Source: Casuarina equisetifolia
Taxonomy: Eukaryota > Streptophyta > Magnoliopsida > Fagales > Casuarinaceae
Direction: 5' to 3'
NCBI GenBank assembly: GCA_028551475.1
Contig: CM052354.1
Span: 5,501,391 to 5,565,390 of the forward strand
DNA: 64,000 nucleotides
Below the pieces are notes generated by a model that did not search any database, was not told where the DNA came from, and saw only the letters and a program-made list of their open reading frames with translations. Position 1 is the stretch's first letter, and every line of letters begins with the position of its first letter. The position numbers were made by a program, and so were the translations under genes. Shown here one piece after another: positions 1 to 11,989 of this stretch.

Positions 1-57
1 GTGGGGTACATAATAATGACTGGAAAGAAAAGAAGAAGAAACTGAGGAAAGGAGATG

Positions 58-145
58 AAATAGTGACTTCTATAATATTGCAATATGCTCTATATTTTTA
101 TATTTTAATATTTATTAATATAATTAATCTTTTTACTAAAAGAGA
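58..145 (+). mobile_element. LINE 3'-end remnant
   Basis: The stretch beginning AGTGACTTCTATAATATTG and running through an AT-rich tail (TTTAATATTTATTAATATAA) matches the last ~85 bp of the LINE at 21679..22523 almost base for base. It ends in an A-rich run. No coding part is visible, so it is a short 3' relic, or the end of a longer copy lying left of the window. It carries no evidence of activity. Confidence 0.45.
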
Positions 146-982
146 AATAAAGAAATGTCCCACCATAATAGACCCTCATACCCCCAAGCAATAATAGATC
201 AGCATCAAAGAGGTCATTGTTTGAATTGCTTATAAGCTTATTAGTTGCATGACAATTTTGAAAGATATCTTTTGGTGACAAGTATAATAGGTCACATGGA
301 GGGTGTGATCAGAAAACAATGGAAATCAAGTAGTAATATGGTAAGTGAATTTCTTTGGGGGTTTCTAGAAGCGGTATTTTCTCTTTATGCCCTTGAAGAC
401 TAAACTATTCCCCTTTATAAGGTATATTCTTGGAACAAAGGTCTTACTTGTAAGCAACCAAAAAGACAGCAACCATCTTCCTATGGTTGTCCCTTTCCAA
501 TTTCCACAACCAAACATAATGAATTTTAGCAAGAAACCTCAATTCTAATGGAGACTTTAACTTGATTCAAGTGCTAAAAGATCATCCACTTAAAATTGAC
601 AATTCAATGGCCAAAAAGCAACAATCATTTCAAGAGAAATGCAACCAGCTGGTCCCAAGATGTGGAAAATTCTTTAACATTTTCGTTCTCTGATAGCATG
701 AAGAATACTAGAGAAAATATTTCAACTAATTATAGCTAATGTTAAACTCAAACATCAGAACACAAGAATGATTGTGGAAAGCCTTATGGTTGATTACTAC
801 CATTTACACTTCCAATAAATTATCCAGAACATGATGAAGACAATGTTATTTGGTGAAATGAGGTGTGCTCATCAACCTATTGAAATTGACCAACTAGCGA
901 TGAACTCTACTAAATTCTGAAAGGATTCTGTAGATTGGGCATGCTTTTAACTCTTTTCACATCAATTTGAGCCTCTTCGTGT

Positions 983-1600
983 TGTTCTAGTTAAAATGTT
1001 CAATAGCTTTAGGTCTTTTGTGTTTAGCACTTGGTTGTTGAAGCTAAAATAAAATAATATGAAATTTGACTTATGATTTAAAAGTTCTAATGAGTGCAAA
1101 TCTTAGAACCACATTGTGCTATTATGGTCAAAATGTTTGATTTCTTTGCTTGTTTTGTATCTAGCACTTGAACACTAAAGTTAAATAAAATAATATAAAG
1201 TCGGACTAATGGTTTAAAAATTATAATGATTGTAAATCTCAGAATCTCTTTGTGTTATTTTAGTCAAAATATTCGGCATCTTTGTCTTTTTTTTGCTTAA
1301 CACTTGGGTGCTGAAGCTAAATAAAATAATATGAAGTCAAGCCTTAGTTTAAAAAGTACAATGAGGGTAAATCCTATTCAATTTTGTTAAAAATTGGATC
1401 ACTTTAAACCAAGGCCTTTAGTTTTAGTCAATCACAACATCAATCAAATGAACTAGTAGAGTAGAGTACTAATAGTAATTGAAATTTTAGTCAATTCTAA
1501 CTAAAATTCTATCACTTTAAACTAAAAGTTTCAATCATAGTCAATCACAACATCAATCAAATAGATTATTAGAGCAGAATATTTGTAGTTAATTGCACTA
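983..1600. repeat. 136-bp tandem repeat x3 followed by ~118-bp repeat x2 (unit A)
   Basis: Three diverged copies can be phased on the core TAGCACTT/AACACTTG at 1026, 1163 and 1299, giving spacings of about 137 and 136 bp. Each copy also has 'TCAAAATGTT', 'CTTTGTCTCTTTTGTG', 'AAATAAAATAATATGAA' and 'GTAAATCT'. Two copies of a second, ~118-bp unit follow, each with 'TCACTTTAAAC' and 'GTCAATCACAACATCAATCAAAT'. The same array with the same copy number occurs in units B and C, so it predates the triplication. No coding potential was seen. Confidence 0.7.
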
Positions 1601-2790
1601 ACTTTAGTTATTGCTCCACCGATGAGGCATCTTTCAACCATTACATGATCGTCCAAATTTAAGATTTTGCTTTCTTCGGAAAGATAGGCTCCGCCGTCTG
1701 AATGTGACGCAAAATTCTAGCCAAAGTTGGGAAGGACCAGCAGCATTTGACAAGTCGCCAGTTCCCATTGGGAAGGACCGGCTCATTGGAAGATGTAAGG
1801 AAACGCTCTCAAGTACCTATTGATAAAGAAACAAAAAGAATGGTGGAGCATCTGCATGCCTCTTATTTTTATCAAAACGGATAACAGCTGATGATCCCCG
1901 TAAGATTAAATCTCCACTAGCAGGGAGCAAAAGTTGGCTCATCCCTGTTTGAAAGAACAAGATGCTTCATGGGGCAAGCCCTCTTGACTTGTATGGGCAT
2001 TGAACATACTTCATTTCTTTTTATTTCTTAAGTGTTAAAAATAAAATGATTGAATTTACATTGTTAAAATTTATTAACGAAGAGAAATGCACCATTTCAT
2101 TGAATTTGTACATATAATTAAGTATTTTAATATAATATTCAGAATTCATATTTAAGTCTGATAACTTTTTATTAATAATATTTCTTTATATTAATGGGGA
2201 ATGTTAAAAAATGTAGTTGTAAAGTATCATAATCTTGATTTTTTTTCTTCATAAAAAATGATTTGTTGACATAAGTGATGGTAAGCTTGCTCCAACTAAA
2301 ATCTGCAAAAGAGTAGTGGACCTTAGTGGGCAAGAACAAAAGGTATGGTATTTCTAGCTATTACATATGTTATCCATAATTCACCTATTAGACTTATGCC
2401 AAAAGAAACATTTGAACCATTTGTTTATTATGATTATCTTATTCTTTCCATAATCATGATAAAATTAAACATTTTTAATTTATGTAGTCACTAGGATATT
2501 CACGACAAGACACATTAAAGTTATTTTGGTATGATTTCCACAAATAATTTACTACTTTAATTTAATAGAGTTTGAAACTTGATAACTTCAATGCATCGAG
2601 AGTAATAAAATGACACAAAAAGGAAAACTGCATTTCACTATAATGAGATTGTAACTTTTGACTACATTCATCGATAATCATTCAGTTCTTAAATCTGAAA
2701 AGCATTCCCTTATTGATACTAATCTTATTTTATATTCACACTGGAGGAATAAGACGCATTCCTTTCAGAAAATGGTAGAGTGACGAGTCT

Positions 2791-3145
2791 TCAAGGGGCG
2801 TAACCACCATGTTTACCACCCTTTCTACCCCCACTACCTCCTTTGTGTCCACGTCCTCCTACACCCGAACCACAACCAGGGTTCCCGCCAACTCCGTTGT
2901 GTTTCCCGCGACCAGCACCTCTTCCACTAGGAATCCTCACGTATCGAGCAGCAGCACCAGGACCGCCAACAACATTGATGGAACAATGGCCCGGACCAGG
3001 AGTACTAGGACCACTAGTTAAAGCTCGATGCACCACAGCGCCATATCCAAGGAGGGCATTTAGATCTTCATGGGTGAAGAGGGCTCTGCCCAACGAAACT
3101 CAATGAAACAATAAAAACAACACTCGGAGCTCCTTTAATCGCCAT
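2791..3145 (-). pseudogene. Type-1 glycine-rich secreted protein, decayed copy A1
   Basis: This is a relative of the intact gene at 23587..23931. The ATG at 3145 opens a hydrophobic signal-peptide-like run (MAIKGAPSVVFIVSLSF), but about 11 bp are missing relative to the sister copies where the signal peptide should end. The frame therefore shifts and stops soon after. In the other frame the mature part stays open to the stop at 2791: ALFTHED, then a Val/His segment (GAVVHRALTSGP), then a Gly-rich tail (GVGG, GRGHKGG, GGRKGGKHGGYAP). The tail, stop codon and upstream TATA-like block (near 3180) are conserved with the sisters. Function is unknown. It is most likely a pseudogene, unless a short intron removes the shifted segment. 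Confidence 0.6.
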
Positions 3146-3199
3146 CGGGCAAGAAGCATGATTTCGAATTCTGCGGAATGGTATTTATTAGCAGCACAG

Positions 3200-4178
3200 G
3201 GTCCTTTTCGTCAACATGTTGGGACCTACCACCGCTACTCTTCTTTTGCCGGGATCTTAAGATCAATCCAATACGTCAAAGGAATTTGAAACGTCTTATA
3301 TTCAAATCGTGTTATTTGCACACAAAACGTAAAAAATAGGAAAGCAATACGTACATTCACTGATAACACTTAATCATCCACAGTAGGGGGGGGGGGGGTG
3401 CGGGCGGGGGTGTCCTGCTTTTAATATTCTTCATCAAATGTGTAGAAAACTGGAGCTATGTCATGCTTGCCAAAATTTTCTCGTCAATGACCAAGAACTC
3501 CCATAAAACGAATTCTTAGTTTTCCTGCCATACTTCAGAGTTGACAACATATAATTTAACCAAACTAAAAGAAAATAAAAGGGAAAAAGAAAAAGGAAGT
3601 TATGTATGAGGTTAAAAGTTTAGTTATAGATGCGGGCAATGTATCCCTATAAATCACAGAACCAATTCGAGTAGATCATTCTACTAAAAAGTTCAAAAGT
3701 TAATTTACAACAAGTTTGAGGGGTATTATTATGTTGAATTATTATCAATAATTATATCTTTTTAATGTAAAGAGTTCATCCTTAAATCATTCCGTCATCA
3801 TTGTTATATCATAAGATGATGGAGATTGAAAAAGATAAATGAACTGGAAAATAATTGTGCAACAACGTTACATTTGAATCAAATAATTCTTTTAGCAATG
3901 AAAAACATGATTGAGTTCATGGTATATATAGCTGAATTGAAATAAAGGAAAGCATCATCTATAGATGAACCTAATACCAATGCTTATATCCAATGGCAAT
4001 CATACAAAAAAGTATACTGCATTTCCAATATAATAGGATGGCACTTTTGATTACGTTAATATGCTATCGTTCAGTACCTAGATTTGTGAAGCAACCCTTT
4101 ATTGATTTTAATCTTATTTTATATTTATATTGGACAATAAGATGCATCCGTTTTAGAAAATTATGAAGTGAAAAGTCT
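3200..4178. other. Intergenic spacer between the two glycine-rich genes of unit A
   Basis: No gene was seen. The spacer holds a run of ten G at about 3388-3397, followed by sequence also present in unit C near 24.1-24.8 kb (GTGTAGAAAACTGGAGC, AAAATGTTCTCGTCAATGACC, ATAAATGCAGG). It is AT-rich and full of stops on both strands. Most of it is the 5' flank of A1 and the 3' flank of A2, since both genes lie on the minus strand. Confidence 0.5.
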
Positions 4179-4679
4179 TCAAGAGGCGGAACCACCATGC
4201 GCCCCACCTGTTCTAACCAGGCTACCTTTTCATATCCACCCCGATTTGCACCACCTTCTGTTCCCCTTCTTTGACCAACGCCTTCTACACCAGGATCAAC
4301 ACCATAGCCAACACCGCTACCTCCCCCGCTGCCTCCACCAACTCCATGGACGCTGCCATCGTCACCATCGTAGCCAGCACCATCAAGTTCATCACAGGAC
4401 CCGAAACCTCCATGTTTTTTATTCTCCGGTTTGCAGTCCTGAAGATCTTCACGTTAGCTTCTTTGGAAATTATTCTTGAAGGTTCATGTATGCAAACTCT
4501 AACATACTCGCATAGTAATGCTAAGTTTATTCAGATCAGTAACTTTAACACGCTTACATTATTGGCATCTCCTGCACCAAAAGCCCAACCACTCACTCCA
4601 TGGGATATGGCCGGCACCATAACCTAACGAAACCCAACGACACAAAGAAAAGAACGCTGCCAACTTCCATGGTTGCCAT
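4179..4679 (-). pseudogene. Type-2 glycine-rich secreted protein, decayed copy A2
   Basis: The ATG at 4679 starts a signal-peptide-like segment (MATMEVGSVLFFVSLGFV) nearly identical to copy B2 (ATG at 18243). Just after it, A2 lacks the stretch that encodes CSGGRALFPQE in B2 and jumps to the GGCCATATCCCATGGAGTG segment, so the frame closes. Farther on, another frame carries a Gly-rich run (DDGSVHGVGGGSGGG, QRRGTEGGANRGGYE) and a family-like end, GGAHGGSAS, before the stop at 4179. The strand, end motif and neighbour order fit the type-2 slot of the unit. Function is unknown. It is judged non-functional because no single frame joins signal peptide and tail. Confidence 0.55.
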
Positions 4680-5149
4680 AGGACAGGGAGCGAGTGCATG
4701 ACTACGAATTCTAGGGGATGGTGCTTATTGGCACCACATGGTGCCTCGCGTCAACATATTGAGACCCACCACCAATATTGTTGTTTCGCCGTTATCCAAT
4801 CATGGTAATATTGTACTAACATCTTGTCAAACACGGTGGAGCTCAGTGGAGTCACCACCAGTGTAAGATGCTATTCCACTTCCACACCACCCATTTTACC
4901 TAGGTAAAAAAATTTAATATTGCATAATATTTCGGATTCGAATCCAGAATGGGTCAATATGTCAAAAAGAATTTGAAACGTCTTATGTTCAAATCCTATT
5001 ATTTTCCCACAAAAAAGGAAAAAAAAAAAAAGAAGCATACTCACCCAGAACACTATATCATCCATAGGAGGGCAGGGCCCGGCTTTTTAAGTTTGTGCAG
5101 AAAACTGGAACTGAGTCATGTTTGTCAGATTTCGTTCTACATTTGAAGG

Positions 5150-8100
5150 CGGAGTCTAATTGTTCTCGTCAGTGGCCAATAACATTAAGAACTGAAACAA
5201 TACTAGAATAACTCTTAGTTTTGCCTTCCATCCTGTACTGTTGAAATGATATTGTTTAGCCAAACAGAAAAAGAAAAAGATTAGATGTGCAAGGTTGAAA
5301 GCTTAGCTATAAATGCAGGTGATGTAACCTTAGAAAGCATATAAAGCCAATTGGAGTCCGTACAATCTATTAGAACGTTTAAAATGTGATTCAAAAATTA
5401 GATAGAGGACATTTTTCTATTTAAATATTATCATTGATCCTATCTTTTTTTTTTTTTTTTTTTATGTAAAACATTCTTTTAACACATTCCATAGTTTAAT
5501 TATCATTTATCTTAAAATGGTAAAGGTAAAAAAAGTAGCTTTTTCAGTTTTACATAGTAGCATATCTTTGACTCGAGTAATCATTTAGTTGAAACAAAAA
5601 GCACACTTACTTGATTTTGTAATATATGTAGCTCAATAAGAAGAGAGGAAAGGATCATGTATAAATGAACCTTATACTAATGCTTATATCCTATAGCAAT
5701 CATGGGACCATGGATGCAAACCCAAATGTGAAGCAAAACCTAAAGACTATGTGTGGAGATGTGTAACAACACGCTTTTGTAAAGTTTGCCCTATATGGAT
5801 TGTGTACTTTTTCTATGGCACATTATGTCTCTTTTACAATTGTTTTCTAAGTGGTTTGAATAAAAAAATTTATCTCAATCTTACTGGGCACAGATCATGG
5901 ATTTGATTGTAATCATAAAATAAATGTTTATTTTCTTTTTTAGACTCTAAACTATACTATTAAGAGTTTTTCTACCACAATTTTAATGGTCACTCTCTTC
6001 TAGTATTTTATAAAGTTATTGAAATGCTTTTAAGATATTGATTATATGAATATGCTTAGGATTATGATTAAATACTTTTGAAAGTGTGACATATTTTGTC
6101 CCCTTATAAATTTTGATAGGCTTTTATAGATTTTCTATTTTATTCAAGTTATCTTGTTTGAGGAAGATTATATTCCTTTTTTTTTTTTGTCATTTTATTC
6201 TTCTATTACCTATGCATAGGAGACATAATATTAATTATTTTGTAGAAAATCTAATTGAGTAGATAACAAGCCAGGTGCTATAAGGAGGTTTTAAAATGAT
6301 GGACTAGACTACAAAAGGTTTATGGAGACTAAAATTAACAAAATTTGAACCTGCTTATGTTTTGAATAACAAAGTCTCTTTGTGCTCTTGTGGTCAAATT
6401 GTTTGATGTCTCTATCTCTTTTGTATCTAACACTGGGGTGTTGAAGTTGGTTTTCTTGATCAATTGAGAAAATAAACTAAACTGGATCCGTCAATCAAAT
6501 GCATTAGAGTATTTGAGGTTAATTATACTAACTAAGGCTATTGCTTTGCTAATGATTCATCTTGTTGTGTTTATGATGAGTAGCTTACCTTAAAGAATAT
6601 GAAAGAACTTGATAAGTCCTCCTCATTACATACAAACCACCTTCTTAAATCTAGTTCAAAATTTTGCAAATTCTGATGCTAATAATGCACAAATGTTTGG
6701 GTTGCGAATCTTCACATATTTTAAGATTGCATTTTTTGTTTATCAAAAGTTAGGCTTCCCTTATTCAACGGGGTGACGTGGGAACCACCAGATTCTATTT
6801 TCTCCAATCGCTGCTTTGGTTGGTTTGATTCTCTTGTGACAGTAACGGTCAAATTCTGGCTAACTGATGTAGAGTTGTTTTTTTTTATTATAATGGAGTT
6901 TATTGAAAGTTTAAGTTCAATTTTTCACTTCTTCACTTGTTGAACAAAAAAACTTATGAGAAGTATTATCATATGTTTAGGGCAAGAAAGTATGTTAAAT
7001 CTCACATTAAAGAACATCAAATTAATTTATAAAGAGATTTTTTCACTTAATATTGCAAGATTTTATCAAATATAAAACATTCGTATGTATCGCTGGTTAC
7101 CATTGTTTGGCCCAAATACGCATGTACGGACCATTTGAAAGCTTAGATATAAATGCCAGTCATGTACACCTAGAAATGTACAAAGCTAATTAGAGTTTAT
7201 ATATTTGATTAGGAAGTCCAAAGTGCAATTAAAAATGAGTTGGAAAACATCTTTATGTTTAAACATTGCTAGTGATCATTTTTCTTTTTTAATATAGGAC
7301 ATTTATCTTTAATACATTCTATTATTTAATTGTCACTTATCTTAAGATATAGAGGTAAAAAAAATAGAAACTTTGGTATGGTGTCGAGGACAAATCAGCT
7401 AGAAAATAATTATGCACTAACATTACCTTAGACTGATGTAACCCTAGTATTAACCCTTGTATTAGTAGAACAAAAAAACATGATTGAATTTGTAAGATCC
7501 ATAGATGAATAGAAAAGGAGGAAAGGATCATCCATAGATAAACCTAATACTAATGCTTACATCCTATAGCAGTCATGGGACCATGGAGGGGGATCCACAT
7601 ATGAAGCAAAACCTAGAAACTTTTGTAGAGCTACATGCTGCTAGCATAGGGAAGTCTGTTTAATAGTGTGTGCATCTAAAGTCTACCTATATGGGCTATG
7701 TACATTTTCAATAGAGCATTATGTCCTTTTTATAATTTTTTTAAGTGACTCTTTGATTTGAATAAAAAATTTATCTGAGTCTCATTCGGTAAAGATCATG
7801 AATTTGATTGTAATTATAACATAAGTGAGACACATTTTGCACTCTTATAAAGTGTGATAAACTTTTATTAAAGTTACCTTTTTTAGAAGAAGAATATTTC
7901 TTTTTTCTTTTTAAACATACACCCACATATGCATTCAATGTCAAACTTAGGACTAGGAAGTCCTAGGTAACATTTGTTTTTAACTAAGCCTAAGAGCATC
8001 TTTTCTAAAGGAAGAATCTTACTTTTTTGAATAATAGCCTATCTATTTTTTTTATTTACTATTTTCTTCCTTCCATTCTTTATAAATAAAGGACCGAATA

Positions 8101-8471
8101 TAAATTATTTCATTAAAAAAAATGATGAAATAAAAAAAATTAAACATATTGCAATGGTCCTCTTATTGAACGGATCATGTGAACACTTAAGTCATTGGAC
8201 AAGGAACTTCTAGACAATAATCATACTCAAACCATTAATCAAACTTTGGTTTACAACCAATTGTGAATGATGAACAAAAAAATGGAATGAATGAGATGGA
8301 ATGAGTGTACGGTATTTATGTAAAGCGAATTGGAATTAGGATTCAATGTTAGGGGACCTAAAACCTTGAAATGTGGTTACAAGAAACAATTGCCAAAAGG
8401 CCTAAAAGTTAGAGTGCACAAGAATTACCAAATTTGGTTACAAGAATTAGGATCCTCATTCCAATTCTTAT
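5150..8471. other. AT-rich spacer with an internal duplication; no gene seen
   Basis: No convincing coding sequence. About 5280-5960 and about 7140-7800 are diverged copies of each other: both have GAAAGCTTAG followed by ATAAATGCCAG/GCAGG, ATGGGACCATGG, GAAGCAAAACCTA, TGTAATCATAA. A third copy lies in unit C at about 24440-25150. Poly-T runs occur at about 5445-5463 and 6178-6189. A single 136-bp-repeat-like piece lies near 6385-6440. The block looks like the unit-A version of the inter-gene spacer, amplified and decayed. Confidence 0.45.
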
Positions 8472-8602
8472 GCCCTCCTTTCTCTAACCTAGGTTGCGAA
8501 ATCACTTATTACCACAATTGTCTAAAAACATAAATGTGTTTTATTGTTTTTGGACAATTGTGATAATAAGTGATTCAACGATCCAAGTTAGAGAAAGAAG
8601 GG
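8472..8602. repeat. Long imperfect inverted repeat (hairpin)
   Basis: Two arms of about 58 bp (8472-8529 and 8545-8602) pair around a loop of about 15 bp. The left arm runs TTTCTCTAACCTAGG ... AATCACTTATTACCACAATTG ... AAAAACA. The right arm is its reverse complement with scattered mismatches, including CAATTGTGATAATAAGTGATT and GTTAGAGAAAG. Complementarity is roughly 85 percent by eye. It may be a foldback MITE relic or a young microRNA-like hairpin. No flanking target duplication was recognised, and no known miRNA was identified. Confidence 0.6.
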
Positions 8603-8639
8603 AATGAGAAAGGACCATAGATGTCGTTTTCCCCCCGAG

Positions 8640-11600
8640 TAACCCAATTCCTACTTGTTTCAAGCTTATGGCCTAGTAGATGAAGTGGCCCATCCTATAG
8701 ATCGTTGTAGATTGCTGCATCTTTTACCTCTTGATAGCAACCTCTTCCCCAAGGTTAAATGCAAGGAACCTCTTTCCATACAATTCTACATCAATCCACG
8801 TAGCCTATTATATTGACAATCCTTGCTAATGCATAAGGAATTGTACTCTTTTCCTATTTATATAGTGCTTTAGAATGGCTTGAGGCTATGGAGTGAAAGA
8901 ATTCTCTCTTTCTAAATAAGTAGGTAGTTAAGGTTGGGTAGGGATATAGGCTCTAAAAACGTTTTTAAGCATGAAGGCATTCAAGATATCGTGTAGTTTA
9001 GCTCCCTCTAATAACTTCAAGTGATCAACCACTTCACTAATCTTTTGCAATACCTTATAGGCCCAAAATAATGGGGAGAAAGCTTAAACTCTTGTAGACA
9101 ACCATTAAAGTACCCCAATAGGGTTGGAGTTTAAGATAAACTTGGTCTTTTCTAACAAACTATGCCTTTTTCCGATGTTGATCATTATACTTCTTCATTC
9201 TACTTTGAGCCAAACAAAATCTTTTTTTGTTTAGTTCCTTAAGTACTTGATCTTTGTTTTGAAGTTCCTTATCCAGCATTCCTAAGGGAGAAGATATTGG
9301 AGGATAAGATAAAAGGATAGATCAAGACTTTCCATGTACAACCTCATATAGTGACTTACTCCTGGCTCCATGTACACTTGTGTTATAACAAAATTTTACT
9401 AATGCCACTTTACCCACTCTTTGGGTTGATCAAAGGTAAAACAACTTAAGTAAAATTTTAAGGTCTTATTTACTACCTTAGATTATCGATCCATCTATAG
9501 ATGATAGGTTGAAAGGTAGTTGAACTTTGTTCCTTGAAGTTCAAATAGTTGTTTCTAGAAATTGCTAGTGAAGACCACATCTCTTTTACATACTATGCCA
9601 TAAGGGTATCTTAAAAATGTTGTCAAAAAATGCTTAAGGTACACTTATAGCAAGTTAAGGATGTGCATAGCAACAAAATGGGCTAGTTTTAATATCTTGT
9701 GAACCACAACTAATATTACATTTTTTCCTTTCAAAGGGGGTAACCCTTCAATGAGATCCATTGTAATGTCTAACCAATCTAATATAGTATAGGTCAGGGT
9801 TGTGGTCGTCTATTATGTTTGGTATTCTCCTACTTAACCTTATGATAAATATTGCACAAAATCCATGATGTTATTTTTCATTTTAGCCCAATAGAATATT
9901 GCCTTGACCCTTTGAAAGGTTTTATAATAACCTTGATGTGTAGCTCTATGTAGTTCATTGGGAACCATTTGAATCAAGGTTGAATTTTCAGCCAATAAGA
10001 TTTTGTTCTTATAAAACAAAATACCATTCTTGTATTGCCAATTCACTCCCATTTCACCTCTGTCCATTTTTCCTTTGATTCCTTTTGATTACACCTCATT
10101 TTGTGCTTCCTTTCTAATGGATGTAAACCATAATGGTACTAGTAAGTTCATTGCCTAGAATTGAGAAACTTCTTCATCTATACCTCTAATCTCTTAAATT
10201 ACCTCTTTTCCCCTCCCCTTCATACTTAGCCTATCCCACACTTCTAGCATTCCTTAATAAGCATCCTTCATCCTTCCTCAATTCAATCTCATTCACAATA
10301 TCCTTTGGAAGTAACTCTTCCTTTTCTAAGTTATTGTTGTTGTCATGATCTAATTTTGACTCCTCTTGTAAATTCTCCAACTTTGGAACTTCTTTAATGC
10401 TTTGTGCCAATAATAATGGTTGAAACAACTCCTTTTGTCATCTAGATAGCGTATCTAATAACTCTATTTTTATAGAGTTATTTTACCTATTTTAGGCAAT
10501 AAATAACTTTAATAATTGTGAGAAAACATTTGAACTCCTTTTTATTTACTTAAATTTATCTTGTTTATGTAGCACAAGGAGGCAAGGAGAAAAGGGATGA
10601 ACATGGAGAGCCTGATGCTTATTGTGTGACAAAATCATAATATCAAGATCAAGAGAGTCAAGATGGGCTTGGGCTTTGAATGATTGTTATTAGATTTTAT
10701 TGTTATTGGGTTTTCTAAATAATTAGAAAACCTAATCATATTAGGAGTTCAAAGCCTAATTAAATTAGGAGTTCAAAACCTAATTAAATTAAGAGTTCAA
10801 AACCTAATTATTTTAGATCTCTAAAACCCAATTCTACTAGGATAAGAGTAGGTCTAAACTTAAACCCTATTTAAGAGAAGAGAAGAGGCAAAAGAAAAGG
10901 GAAGGAGGAAATTGAGTACAACTCAAGAGAGAGGCTAAGAATTCAAGGTTTTCTTGAAAAGAAAGCAAAAAGGGTGACAAACTTCTTGTTCTTGGATTCA
11001 AGATGCCTTCATTATTCCCTATTATTATTCTTCCTCATTATTTTTTTATACTTTAGTTTATTTTTGTTAGAGCTACGATGTAACAAAAATAAACTTATTA
11101 TGATGTTATGAATCTTATGATTATTATATTTTGCAAGATATTTTATTTATGTGAGTTATATATATTTATGCTTAATGCTTTTAAGTGATTGGCCACCACT
11201 TGAATGATTTGATGTGCATGTTTGAGATTGAGAGGTAATAATATGCAATTGCTTCTTATAATATATAACCATGAATTAAATGTAGATAGACATATACCAT
11301 GTTGTTTGTGTGGCTTTTGATGATAAGATAATCGAAAGATTTATTGTAAATTGAGAATGTTCATAGATCCTAATGCATTTGGTTTGTTTCAATTTATATA
11401 TAGAAATATAGTGAATTAATGAACTAAGTAGGTTTGCTATACCTAGACATAGGATAGTAAATAAATTAGGAAGTTCCACCATCACATAGATATTATCCCT
11501 CTTGCAAGCATAGATAATCTACATTAGTACCTCATAGTTATGGTGAAATCGAACACTTTAACATATTTTGTGTATTTAGTTTTATTAAATTTAGTTGATT

Positions 11601-11950
11601 AGTTTATTCTTTATCAATTTGGATTTGTTAGATAAATTCTAGGAGTTGTTCACCGTTAGTAATTAGTTGGCATAGTAATCACCAATATTTGTGAGACGAT
11701 ACTTTCTTTATCATTATATTACTTGTTCGACATATTCACTTGTATTTAAAATTCACCGAACAGTATCAACTACCAAGTTTTCCTTCGTGGGCTTATATTG
11801 AATCTTTAAATCATAACCTATGAATTTGTTAAGCTACCTTTGCTAAGTTGGAGTAAAGATCTTTTGGTTCCATAAAACTTGAAAGCTTTTTTATTTTATT
11901 TTTTATCTATTTTTTATATCAATCTTCGCTATGAGCTTCCTTTGAAGCAG
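8640..11950 (-). mobile_element. Ty3/Gypsy fossil (chromovirus-like), heavily decayed
   Basis: Minus-strand remnants in family order are an RNase H end segment with the YDLKIQYKP type of motif (about 11770-11950), the linker before integrase (about 10230-10450), the integrase zinc-binding region with its H...H pattern (around 9840-10070), and the C-terminal integrase region before the chromodomain (about 8950-9180). The solo LTR at 10456..11762 sits inside it, so the fossil is older than that insertion. No LTRs of its own were recognised. It is broken by many changes and is a relic. Confidence 0.6.
10456..11762 (+). mobile_element. Solo LTR of the Athila-like family, TSD GTATC
   Basis: The 1307-bp sequence matches, in the opposite orientation, the LTRs of the element at 26735..36586 and, in the same orientation, those at 50439..56515. 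It begins TAATAACTCTATTTTTATAG (TGATAACT in the sisters) and ends TTCACCGAACA. The 5-bp direct repeat GTATC lies at 10451-10455 and 11763-11767, so it arose as a normal insertion whose interior was later lost by LTR-LTR recombination. It interrupts the older Gypsy fossil. It contains the 24-bp subrepeat array (TTAGGAGTTCAAAGCCTAAT). Confidence 0.85.
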
Positions 11951-11989
11951 ATATTATTGCCACTTGTTAATAATTAATATCAATATCAA

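Larger units (their letters stand above)
1..5150. repeat. Segmental duplication unit A (of three)
   Basis: This is the first of three related blocks; the others are about 12986-18600 and 18660-26122. Shared landmarks in order are a GGGGTACATAATAATGAC stretch at the block start, the 136-bp tandem repeat with a TTTAGCACTTGG core, a repeat containing GTCAATCACAACATCAATC, a stretch around ATGCATGCCTCTTATTTTTAT, the type-1 glycine-rich gene and the type-2 glycine-rich gene. The 5' part is cut by the window edge, so the promoter-like block seen in B and C is missing. The similarity was read by eye. It is strong in the landmarks and patchy between them, and the edges are approximate. Confidence 0.6.
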
